From Paraburkholderia guartelaensis (lineage in GTDB: Bacteria; Pseudomonadota; Gammaproteobacteria; Burkholderiales; Burkholderiaceae): a stretch of DNA of 64,000 bases. Where the stretch lies: the NCBI RefSeq assembly GCF_004353905.1, contig NZ_SMOD01000007.1:124001-188000 (forward strand). Direction: 5' to 3'. The notes beneath the pieces are model-generated. The model was not told where the DNA came from and searched no databases. It worked only from the letters and a program-made list of their open reading frames with translations. Below, piece after piece: positions 56,643 through 64,000 of the stretch (position 1 is its first letter; each line of letters begins with the position of its first letter). The position numbers were made by a program, and so were the translations under genes.

Positions 56643-59027
56643 TTATTGATAATCAGTGAAGCGCGAGTCCGGCGGCGCCTGACCCGGCAGCTGCGTGTAC
56701 CCCGGCACTGCCGTGCGGAACGCCGCCACCAGCCCGTTGTCGACGTTCGACAGTCCCTTGAGCGTAAGCTGCGCGAGAAACCGCGTTGACGAATTCGGCG
56801 TGCCCGACGTATTGAGCCCGTTCGCGTAACGCTGCAGGCCGACCCCGAGCACCCAGCAGTCGGCGTCGTACTGCATGCCGACCAGGCCGTCGACGATCCG
56901 ATGGCCGTTCAGATCGTAGTTGAAGCGGCCCACGGCGTACACCCGGTGCGAGAACGGCCATTGAGCCGAGATCAGGACCTGATTGATCGGCTGGAAGTCG
57001 AGCGTGGTGTTCGCGCGCGTGTAGCGGTAGGCCACGTTCAGCACGCGGCTCGTTCCCGGGCTGTACCCGAAACCGATGCTCGCCTTCGTGAGCTGGTTGC
57101 TGTCGGCATTATATTGGAACGCCGTTTCCGAAGCGAAACCGGCCCCGATTTTCAGTGCAGCGCCCGCGATCAGGTCCGAATGCGTCGCCTGACTCGTGCT
57201 TTCGCCCGAGTTGAGCGTGACGCGTTGATCCTGGAAGTAGTACTGCTGCGCGATCACGAAGCGCGCGCGCTCGTCGCCCGAAGCCGGGTCGATGAAGCGC
57301 GTGGTGAGCGCGGCCGTCAGGCGGTTCGCGTCGGCAATGCGGTCGTTGCCGACGAAGGTGTTCGGCGTGAAGATTTCCGCGAGGCCGAAGTCCGACTCGG
57401 CGGTATCGAAAAGGGGCGCGAACTGCTGGTTGCGGTACGGCGTGTACACGTAGTACAGGCGCGGTTCCAGCGTCTGGATGTAATCCTGACCGAACAGATG
57501 CACCGAGCGGTCGAACACGAGGCCCGTGTCGAAGCTGAAGGTCGGGATCGATTCGGTGAAGCTCTTCGGCGTGCCCACAGGCGAGCCGAAGGTCGTGCCC
57601 GCCGGGCCGATGTTGCTCAGGTTGTACGACGCGAAGTGCCACTGCACCTTCGGCGTGACGAAGTAACCCGGCCCCATCAGGGAGTAGGACACGTACGGGT
57701 TGAAGACGACGCGGTCGCCTTCGGTCGCATTGTCTTCCGTGATGCGGAAGCGCGAGTAGTCGGCTTCCATGCCGTAGTCGAAGCCGCCGACGTTGTACTT
57801 CGCGTACTTCACATTCAACTGCGGCTCGCGGCCATACGGCGGCGTCGACGACTCGACCGTCTGCCAATGCTGGTAGCGGCCCAGCACGGACCACGGCCCG
57901 TTGTTGTACGTGAGGCCGGCTTCCTGCTGGTACAGCGTCTGCGTGCCGTTCAGGAACTGGTTGGCCGGCGACGACAGGTCCGACGGATAGGTGTTGTCCG
58001 AGACCTTGTTGTAGTAGACGTAACCGCCGAACCCGTTGCCGAAGTTCTGGTTGTGCTGGATGAACAGCGCGTAGCGGTTCGTCTTCGTGATCGCGTCGTC
58101 CGGCAGGAACGTTCCGGTGATCGATCCCGAGTAATTCGTCGAGAGATACCGGTAGTTGCCCTGCAGGAACACGCCCCGCTTCGAGATGATCTCGGGCGTG
58201 AACGTGAAGTCGCGGTTCGGCGCGATGTTGAAGTAATACGGCAGCGAGATTTCGTAGCCGTTCGTCGAGCTGACCGAGAACGTCGGCGGCAACAGGCCGC
58301 TGCGACGGTCACCCGAAAGCGGAAACGACAGCCACGGGCTCGCGAAGATCGGCACGTCCTGGAAGAACAGCACGGCGTTGTGCGCCACGCCTTCGTCGCT
58401 GCCGGTGTCGAAATCGAATTCGCTGCCCTTGATGTACCAGGCCGGATTGGTCGAGCAGTGGCACGCGGTGTAGGTGCCGGTCGTGAGCACCGAGCGCTCG
58501 CTGTCCAGCAGGTCGGCGCGCGCGGCGCTGCCCGAGCCGCCCGTGAGCGTGAAATGGTACTTCGGCGCGGGCATGAAGCCCTCGTTCGCCTCGACCTTCA
58601 AATGCGCCTCGGGCCCCGAGAACGTCGTGCCGTTCTGCACGACCGTGACATTGCCGTAGGCATTGGCCATGTCGGTGTCCTGGTCGTAGTGCAGGGCGTC
58701 GCCCTTCACCACGTTCGAACCCTGGCGCAGCTCCGCGGCGCCTTTCACGGCGAGGTCGGTGTCCACCGTGCCGGTCGTCGAATCGCCGAGCACGAACGTT
58801 GCCGGGTGCTGGCCCGACGCATTGGGGTGATCTTCGAGTTGCGGCGCGAGCCGCAGGCTCCACGGGCCGTCCAGCTGCTCGGGCTGCGCGGCCGCGCCCG
58901 AGAGCTGGGCGTGCGCGAGCGCGGGCACCAGACCCGGTACGGCCAGGAGTGCCGCGATGAGCCGCCGCTTGCCCGGCACGCCGTCGTCACTAGGGGAGAT
59001 CGTCTGGAAAAACTGTCTGGGCGGCAT
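56643..59027 (-). CDS. lptD: LPS-assembly outer-membrane protein LptD
   Basis: A 794-residue outer-membrane beta-barrel that inserts LPS into the outer leaflet with LptE. The signal region is [22 protein letters not shown]. The N-terminal OstA/beta-jellyroll domain (about 60-210) holds [24 protein letters not shown], and the barrel follows (about 230-780), ending in Tyr-Gln with many aromatic strands. Only three cysteines occur: Cys189 and Cys191 (TACHCST) and Cys724 (DADCWVLG). E. coli has four, forming two interdomain bonds. The start at 59027 is preferred for the signal peptide; an upstream start at 59129 would add 34 residues. surA follows. Confidence 0.95.
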   Translation of the reverse strand: MPPRQFFQTISPSDDGVPGKRRLIAALLAVPGLVPALAHAQLSGAAAQPEQLDGPWSLRLAPQLEDHPNASGQHPATFVLGDSTTGTVDTDLAVKGAAELRQGSNVVKGDALHYDQDTDMANAYGNVTVVQNGTTFSGPEAHLKVEANEGFMPAPKYHFTLTGGSGSAARADLLDSERSVLTTGTYTACHCSTNPAWYIKGSEFDFDTGSDEGVAHNAVLFFQDVPIFASPWLSFPLSGDRRSGLLPPTFSVSSTNGYEISLPYYFNIAPNRDFTFTPEIISKRGVFLQGNYRYLSTNYSGSITGTFLPDDAITKTNRYALFIQHNQNFGNGFGGYVYYNKVSDNTYPSDLSSPANQFLNGTQTLYQQEAGLTYNNGPWSVLGRYQHWQTVESSTPPYGREPQLNVKYAKYNVGGFDYGMEADYSRFRITEDNATEGDRVVFNPYVSYSLMGPGYFVTPKVQWHFASYNLSNIGPAGTTFGSPVGTPKSFTESIPTFSFDTGLVFDRSVHLFGQDYIQTLEPRLYYVYTPYRNQQFAPLFDTAESDFGLAEIFTPNTFVGNDRIADANRLTAALTTRFIDPASGDERARFVIAQQYYFQDQRVTLNSGESTSQATHSDLIAGAALKIGAGFASETAFQYNADSNQLTKASIGFGYSPGTSRVLNVAYRYTRANTTLDFQPINQVLISAQWPFSHRVYAVGRFNYDLNGHRIVDGLVGMQYDADCWVLGVGLQRYANGLNTSGTPNSSTRFLAQLTLKGLSNVDNGLVAAFRTAVPGYTQLPGQAPPDSRFTDYQ

Positions 59028-59275
59028 GTATGGTTTTGGCGAATCGGCCCGGCCGCCAGCCCTCTCCATGATGGTGGCCCGCCTGGGCACACCCGCCTCC
59101 CGATGAACCGGATCGAGGCCGGGGTGCAAACAATTAATTACAATTCATCGAACCCTGGAGCGACGATGAATGCGGCGAGCGAACCGTCATGCGGGCTTTG
59201 GCGCGAGTCGCGTCAAAAAAGTCGTGGGGTATTATATGGCAAGACGTTGATCCACTGATTTTGCCTCTGGCTTTC

Positions 59276-60361
59276 ATGACCTTTTCCGCCGCGCATTCTT
59301 CCGCCGCATCCCCCGGCGCCTCTCCGTCCGCTTCGCTGACCGACAATCGCCGCGACCTGCTCGCCGCCTGGCTAGGCAGCCACGCCCAGCAGTACGCCCT
59401 CGACCTCGCAACGCTCGCCCCGGCGTCGGCCGACGCGAGCTTTCGGCGCTATTTCCGCCTCGCGAGCGCGGGCGCGCACGGCGCGACGCTGATCGCCGTC
59501 GACGCCCCGCCGCCCGAAAAGAGCCGCGAATTCGCCCAGATCGCGCAGCTGCTCGAAGCGGCCGGCGTGCACGTGCCGCGCGTGCTCGAAACCGATTTCG
59601 ACGCGGGCTTCATGCTCGTCACCGATCTCGGCACTGCGCCCTACCTGAATGCGCTGCAGGAAGCCGGCCCGGGCACGCGCTCGCGTGAGCTGATGCGCGA
59701 CGCCATCGACGCGCTGATCCGCTGGCAGCTCAGCTCGCGGCCAGGCGTGCTGCCGGACTTCGACGAAGCCTTCATGCGCCGCGAAATGGAGCTGATGCCC
59801 GAGTGGTATCTGGAGCGCCATCTGGGCCGCAAGGTGGACGAAGCCACGCGCGGCGTGCTCGATCGCACCTTCGCCCTCCTCGTGGCGAGCGCCCGCGCGC
59901 AGCCGCAAAGCTTCATGCTGCGCGACTTCATGCCCCGCAACCTGATGATCGCCACGCCCAACCCCGGCGTGCTCGACTTCCAGGACGCCGTGTATGGCCC
60001 GATCACCTACGACGTCGTCTCGCTGCTGCGCGACGCGTTCCTGAGCTGGGACGAGGAGTTCGAGCTCGACTGCTTCGCGCACTACTGGGAGCGCGCCAAG
60101 AAGGCGGGGCTGCCTGTCGATGCCGACTTCGGCGAGTTCTACCGCCAGCTCGAGTGGATGGGCCTGCAGCGCCACATCAAGGTGCTTGGCCTCTTCTGCC
60201 GCATCAACTATCGCGACGCCAAACCGCATTACATGGCCGACCTGCCGCGCTTTCTCGCCTATGCGAGCAAGGTTGCGCACCGCTACCGCCCGCTCGCGCC
60301 GTTCGCGCGGCTCATCGACGAGCTGCAGGGCAGCGCCGTCGAAGTCGCTTACACCTTCTGA
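59276..60361 (+). CDS. amgK: N-acetylmuramate/N-acetylglucosamine kinase AmgK (APH-like kinase)
   Basis: A 361-residue aminoglycoside-phosphotransferase-like kinase. It has SADASFRRYFRLA as a nucleotide loop, FMLVTDLGTAPYL as hinge, the catalytic loop LRDFMPRNLMI and the metal motif LDFQDAVYGPITYDVVSLLRDAF. Together with the downstream MurU it fits the cell-wall recycling route that makes UDP-MurNAc from recycled sugars and bypasses the fosfomycin target MurA. The longer frame to 59189 runs through the promoter region; ATG 59276 gives MTFSAAHSS. It is divergent from lptD with 248 bp between. murU starts 11 bp after its stop. Confidence 0.9.
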   Translation: MTFSAAHSSAASPGASPSASLTDNRRDLLAAWLGSHAQQYALDLATLAPASADASFRRYFRLASAGAHGATLIAVDAPPPEKSREFAQIAQLLEAAGVHVPRVLETDFDAGFMLVTDLGTAPYLNALQEAGPGTRSRELMRDAIDALIRWQLSSRPGVLPDFDEAFMRREMELMPEWYLERHLGRKVDEATRGVLDRTFALLVASARAQPQSFMLRDFMPRNLMIATPNPGVLDFQDAVYGPITYDVVSLLRDAFLSWDEEFELDCFAHYWERAKKAGLPVDADFGEFYRQLEWMGLQRHIKVLGLFCRINYRDAKPHYMADLPRFLAYASKVAHRYRPLAPFARLIDELQGSAVEVAYTF

Positions 60362-60372
60362 AACGGGCCGTC

Positions 60373-61134
60373 ATGACCCAATCGAATCACACGCCGGCCA
60401 GGGCGAGCCACGGCCGCACCGCCATGATCTTCGCCGCCGGACGCGGCGAACGCATGCGTCCGCTCACCGACACCTGCCCGAAGCCGCTCCTCGCCGTGGG
60501 CGGCAAACCGCTCGTCGTGTGGCAGATCGAGCGGCTCGCCGCGGCGGGCTACACGCGCATCGTCATCAATCACGCATGGCTCGGCGCGCAGATCGAAGCC
60601 GCGCTCGGCGACGGTGCGCGCTTTGGCGTCACGCTCCATTATTCGCCCGAGCACGACGCGCTCGAAACGGCGGGCGGCATTGCCCAGGCGCTGCCGCTCA
60701 TCGAGTCGACAGGCGCGCCCGAGGTGTTCCTCGCGGTGAGCGGCGACGTCTACAGCGCCTACGATTTCGCGCGCCTGAACACGCACGCGCAAGTGCTCGC
60801 GGCGCAAGAACAGCCGGGGATGCATCTCGTGATGGTGCCGAACCCGCCGTTCCACCCGAAGGGCGACTTCGCGCTGGGCGCTGACGGCCGGCTCGCGCTC
60901 GACGGCGCACCGCGCTACACGTTCGGCAATATCGGTCTCTATGACACGCGCATGTTCCGCGATCTCGCACCCGGCACGAAGCGCGCGCTCACGCCGTACT
61001 ATCGCGAGGCAATCGCGCAAGGTCGCGTGAGCGGCGAGCTATACGACGGCGTCTGGGAAAACGTCGGCACGCCCGCGCAGCTCGAAGCGCTCGACGCCGC
61101 GCTGCGAAATCCGACGAGCGCGCACCACGGCTGA
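60373..61134 (+). CDS. murU: N-acetylmuramate alpha-1-phosphate uridylyltransferase MurU
   Basis: A 253-residue nucleotidyltransferase. The activation loop is MIFAAGRGERMRPLTDTCPKPLLAVGGKPL, with the Arg/Lys that bind UTP, and the metal-binding Asp is in FLAVSGDVYSAYDF. FGNIGLYDTRMFRDL and VWENVGTPAQL complete the fold. The first 17 residues are variable, so an internal ATG at 60424 is also possible. It lies 11 bp after amgK, as in Pseudomonas putida, which supports the recycling role. The alternative, a generic sugar-1-phosphate nucleotidyltransferase, is less likely given this neighbour. Confidence 0.9.
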   Translation: MTQSNHTPARASHGRTAMIFAAGRGERMRPLTDTCPKPLLAVGGKPLVVWQIERLAAAGYTRIVINHAWLGAQIEAALGDGARFGVTLHYSPEHDALETAGGIAQALPLIESTGAPEVFLAVSGDVYSAYDFARLNTHAQVLAAQEQPGMHLVMVPNPPFHPKGDFALGADGRLALDGAPRYTFGNIGLYDTRMFRDLAPGTKRALTPYYREAIAQGRVSGELYDGVWENVGTPAQLEALDAALRNPTSAHHG

Positions 61135-61181
61135 AACCGTCAACGCAACGCGCCGTGCAAACGCCGGCGCGGCGCGCTTCT

Positions 61182-63098
61182 TCAGTTTCCACCCGCCGCC
61201 GGCAACTCCACCTGCCCCTGCTGTGACTGGGGCTGGGGCGTCTCACCCGCCTTCTGCTGCTGAAGCGCCCACATCTGCGCATAGTGGCCGCCCGCGTGCA
61301 GCAATTGCGCATGCGTGCCGCGCTCGACGATGCGCCCGTGATCCATCACGATGATCTGTTGCGCGTGCACGACGGTCGAGAGCCGGTGCGCGATCACGAG
61401 CGTGGTGCGCTCGCGCGCGATCTGGTCGAGCTCGTGCTGGATCGCGCGCTCCGAGCGCGAATCGAGCGCTGACGTCGCCTCGTCGAACAACAAGATCGGC
61501 GGATTCTTGAGCAGCGTGCGCGCGATCGCCACTCGCTGCTTCTCGCCGCCCGAAAGCTTGAGACCGCGCTCGCCCACGGGCGTGTCGTAGCCCTTGGGCA
61601 GGCTCTCGATGAACGCGTGAATGTGCGCCGCGCGCGCCGCCGCGATCACTTCCTCCCGGCTCGCCGTGGGCCGGCCATAGGCGATGTTGTAGTAGATCGA
61701 GTCGTTGAACAGCACCGTGTCCTGCGGCACGATGCCGATCGAGGCGCGCAACGAGTCCTGCGTCACATCGCGGATATCCTGGCCGTCGATGGTGATCGCC
61801 CCACCGCTTTTGCCAGGATCAGAGCGATCGAGATCGTAAAAGCGGAACAAGAGCCGCGCGAGCGTGGATTTGCCCGAGCCGCTATGCCCCACCACGGCCG
61901 TGGTCGTGCCCGCCGCAATCGTGAAGCTCAGATCGTACAAAATCTGGCGCGACGGCTCATACGCGAAGTTCACGTGCGAAAAGCGCACCTCGCCGCCGCG
62001 CACCGCGAGCGCCTGCGCGCCGGGCACGTCGGCCACTTCGCGCTCGACGGTGAGCAGCGTGAACATGCGGTCCATGTCGGTGAGGCTTTGCTTGAGCTCC
62101 CGATACACCACGCCGAGAAAATTCAGCGGAATGTAGAGCTGCAGCATGAAGGTGTTGATGAGCACGAGGTCGCCGAGCGTGAGCCGCCCCGCCATCACGC
62201 CTTGCGTGGCGCGCCAGAGGATGAACACGAGCCCGGTGCCGATGATCGCCTGCTGCCCGAAGTTGAGCGCCGAAAGCGAGTGCTGCGACTTGATCGCGGC
62301 CTGGCGATAGCGGTGCAGGTTTTCGTCATAGCGTTTCGTCTCCCACTCTTCGTTGCCGAAGTACTTCACCGTCTCGTAGTTGATGAGCGAATCGATCGCG
62401 CGTGCATTGGCGCGCGAATCGAGCTCGTTCATCGTGCGGCGATAATGCGTGCGCCACTCCGTCACCTTCACCGTGAACACGATGTAGGCCACGAGCGCGA
62501 TGAGCGTGACGATCGCGTAGTACGCCTCGTACTTCACCACGAAGAAGCCGAGCACGAGGCCCACTTCCACGAGCGTCGGCAGGATGCTGTAGAGCGAATA
62601 CGAAATGAGCTGCGTGATGCCGCGCGTGCCGCGCTCGATGTCGCGCGACATACCGCCCGTCTGCCGCTCGAGGTGAAAGCGCAGCGAGAGCGCATGCAGA
62701 TGGCGGAACACCTTGAGCGCGAGCTGACGCACGGCGCTCTCGGTCACTTTCGAAAACAGAATCTCGCGCAGCTCGGTGAAAAGCGACGTCGACAGACGCA
62801 CGACGGCGTACGCCAGCACGAGCAGTCCGATGCCGCCCGCGAGCACGATACCGGGCGCGTGCTCCGCGCGGCCGAGCGCCGTGAGATGGCGCACCGAGGC
62901 GAGTCCGTCGACGATGTGCTTCATCACGATCGGCACACCGAGGTTGGCGACCTTCGCGCCGATCAGGCACGTGAGCGCGAACGCCACGCGCCATTTGTAG
63001 GCCGTGAGGTAAGGCAGCAGCGAGACGATCGTCTGCCAGTCGTTGCGCGGCCCGGTGGCGGGCAGCGCGGGTTCGTTGGAAGCGGGAAAGCGGCGCAT
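61182..63098 (-). CDS. ABC exporter of the Atm1/HMT1 type (membrane and ATPase domains fused)
   Basis: A 638-residue half-transporter. Six transmembrane helices (about 30-320) include the family stretch LINYETVKYFGNEEWE. The ATPase domain has Walker A GHSGSGKST, the Q-loop IGIVPQDTVLFNDSIYYNIAYG, the signature LSGGEKQRVAIARTL, Walker B ILLFDEATSALD and the His switch IAHRLSTV. Atm1-type pumps export glutathione-linked sulfur compounds or metal complexes. I use the ATG at 63098; an upstream GTG at 63179 would add 27 Arg/Ala-rich residues. It is convergent with murU and divergent from the thioesterase. A tail of Gln/Pro (about 615-638) is disordered. Confidence 0.93.
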   Translation of the reverse strand: MRRFPASNEPALPATGPRNDWQTIVSLLPYLTAYKWRVAFALTCLIGAKVANLGVPIVMKHIVDGLASVRHLTALGRAEHAPGIVLAGGIGLLVLAYAVVRLSTSLFTELREILFSKVTESAVRQLALKVFRHLHALSLRFHLERQTGGMSRDIERGTRGITQLISYSLYSILPTLVEVGLVLGFFVVKYEAYYAIVTLIALVAYIVFTVKVTEWRTHYRRTMNELDSRANARAIDSLINYETVKYFGNEEWETKRYDENLHRYRQAAIKSQHSLSALNFGQQAIIGTGLVFILWRATQGVMAGRLTLGDLVLINTFMLQLYIPLNFLGVVYRELKQSLTDMDRMFTLLTVEREVADVPGAQALAVRGGEVRFSHVNFAYEPSRQILYDLSFTIAAGTTTAVVGHSGSGKSTLARLLFRFYDLDRSDPGKSGGAITIDGQDIRDVTQDSLRASIGIVPQDTVLFNDSIYYNIAYGRPTASREEVIAAARAAHIHAFIESLPKGYDTPVGERGLKLSGGEKQRVAIARTLLKNPPILLFDEATSALDSRSERAIQHELDQIARERTTLVIAHRLSTVVHAQQIIVMDHGRIVERGTHAQLLHAGGHYAQMWALQQQKAGETPQPQSQQGQVELPAAGGN

Positions 63099-63384
63099 GG
63101 GCAGGCGGCGAGATGCATGTGCGATGCAGCGCGCGAAGGCCGGTTCGGGAACCGGAGCCTGGCGCGGCGCAAACGGCACGGCGAGTCATGTGGGGTGGTC
63201 GGCGACGGGTTTCGCGAAGGTGGAGGGCTCTAATCGACCCGCCCGCCGCGCCTTATGCTTTCCCGTACAATTCCTGATCAACGTATTGTCGCAGAAGGCG
63301 GCGCACCCCGCTGAGCGCCCCGCGCCGGCGCGAGGCCAGCGCCGCGGCTCCGTACGCCGTTCGTTCCCTTTTCATGGAAGCCCG

Positions 63385-63780
63385 ATGACCGACTCCTTCC
63401 CGCTCCCCCAAAAATCGCCTGCGCTGCGCGTCGTGCCGCAGCCCTCGGACGCCAACGTTCACGGCGACGTCTTCGGCGGCTGGATCATGGCGCAGGTCGA
63501 CATTGCCGGCTCGATTCCGGCGAGCCGCCGCGCCAACGGGCGTGTCGCGACCGTCGCGGTGAACTCGTTCGTGTTCAAGCAACCGGTGTTCGTGGGCGAT
63601 CTGCTGAGTTTCTACGCCGATATCGTCAAGACCGGCAAAACCTCGGTGACCGTCGAGGTCGAGGTGTACGCGCAGCGCATGCGCCTCCAGGACGAAGTCG
63701 TCAAGGTGACGGAAGCCACCCTCACCTATGTCGCGACCGGCACGGACCGCCGCCCGCGTCAGTTGCCGCCGATCGAATAA
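63385..63780 (+). CDS. Acyl-CoA thioesterase (YciA-like)
   Basis: A 131-residue hotdog-fold thioesterase. The active-site helix follows NVHGDVFGGWIMAQVDIAGSIPASR, with the catalytic Asp in MAQVD; NSFVFKQPVFVGDLLSFYADIVKTGKTSV is the typical second half. YciA-like enzymes hydrolyse a broad range of acyl-CoAs and release CoA. The in-frame region upstream to 63043 is antisense to the ABC exporter gene and is not used. It has no partner gene; the promoter lies in the gap shared with the exporter. Confidence 0.9.
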   Translation: MTDSFPLPQKSPALRVVPQPSDANVHGDVFGGWIMAQVDIAGSIPASRRANGRVATVAVNSFVFKQPVFVGDLLSFYADIVKTGKTSVTVEVEVYAQRMRLQDEVVKVTEATLTYVATGTDRRPRQLPPIE

Positions 63781-63820
63781 CGGCAAGCGCAACCGCGAAC
63801 GCCCGGCCAGGGCGCCGGGC

Positions 63821-64000
63821 TCAAACCGTCCACGCGAGCCCGGGCGCTTCCTCGTAGGTCGCGCTCGCGCGCAACAGCGCCGCTGCCTCGTCGCCCGGTA
63901 GCGGCGGCGCGAAGAAGTAGCCTTGCAGCTCGTCGCACGCGCGCTCGCGCAGGAAGGCGAACTGCGCCGAGGTCTCCACCCCTTCCGCGATCACCTGCAA
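63821..64000 (-). CDS. C-terminal end of an EAL-domain protein, truncated by the window edge
   Basis: Read on the minus strand, 63821-64000 gives 59 residues ending in a TGA stop: VIAEGVETSAQFAFLRERACDELQGYFFAPPLPG and a short tail. This is the last part of a c-di-GMP phosphodiesterase EAL domain, including the conserved EGVET loop and the CDxxQGYxF motif. The rest lies beyond 64000, so whether the protein has GGDEF, PAS or membrane parts cannot be seen, nor whether the catalytic EAL residues are intact. The stretch has no internal ATG, which is why the frame is easy to miss. Confidence 0.92.
   Translation of the reverse strand: MQVIAEGVETSAQFAFLRERACDELQGYFFAPPLPGDEAAALLRASATYEEAPGLAWTV

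Noticed and set aside
56901..59258. A 785-codon open frame opposite lptD
   Set aside because: It is antisense to a clear LptD, and its sequence is Arg/Val rich with no motif.

Overview
The window is a dense stretch of core chromosome from a GC-rich betaproteobacterium. The protein sequences and gene order (recA-recX-DUF2889-sucCD-terC, miaB-phoH-ybeY, corC-lnt-glyQS-gmhB-plsC, rsmA-pdxA-surA-lptD) point to the Burkholderiaceae, most likely Paraburkholderia or a close relative. This assignment rests on recognition; no database search was run. I see no prophage, insertion sequence, integrase, CRISPR array or defence island.

Layout. 1-5 kb: the end of an NTF2-like protein, a YheT-type hydrolase with an overlapping unknown gene, a secreted M48/TPR metalloprotease (-), then moaC and a MazG-like pyrophosphohydrolase (+). 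5-8.5 kb (-): terC, a type IV pilin and its PglL-type O-glycosylating ligase. 8.6-13.7 kb (-): recA under a LexA box, recX, a DUF2889 gene and sucCD ending at a strong terminator. 13.9-18.6 kb (+): a TctD/TctE-like two-component pair, an MHS-type transporter with a large inserted loop, and a tRNA(CAT) with its own promoter and terminator. 18.6-21.8 kb: a GAF-GGDEF diguanylate cyclase (-), and a FadR-type repressor divergent from D-galactonate dehydratase (dgoD). 22-26.3 kb: a small membrane protein, a CopD-like protein, an intergenic region with a degenerate 11-bp tandem repeat, and two exported multi-haem cytochromes c. 26.3-31.3 kb: HlyIII-like protein, RhlE helicase with a 9-bp coding repeat, a ferritin-like diiron protein (-), a 65-residue protein and a lipoprotein. 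31.5-37.8 kb: glpK, a HAD phosphatase, ribB behind an FMN riboswitch, an XRE-cupin regulator, and an MFS/VOC pair divergent from a LysR regulator. 39-51.6 kb (+): miaB-phoH-ybeY-chaC-corC-lnt-glyQ-glyS-gmhB-plsC-metallopeptidase. 51.7-59 kb: gloA, panE, then rsmA/pdxA/surA/lptD (-). 59.3-64 kb: amgK-murU, an Atm1-like ABC exporter (-), a YciA-like thioesterase and the tail of an EAL-domain protein.

Functional themes are envelope building and maintenance (Lnt, PlsC, GmhB, LptD, SurA, M48 protease, AmgK-MurU), RNA and translation quality (MiaB, YbeY, RhlE, GlyQS, RsmA), SOS repair, and central metabolism (SucCD, GlpK, DgoD). I did not find a clearly new multi-gene system. The features most worth a second look are the orphan cytochrome pair with the repeat upstream, the pilin with a very long leader beside its own glycosyltransferase, the apparent AUU start of the galactonate regulator, the long RecX extension, the loop-inserted transporter, and an LptD with only one possible interdomain disulfide.
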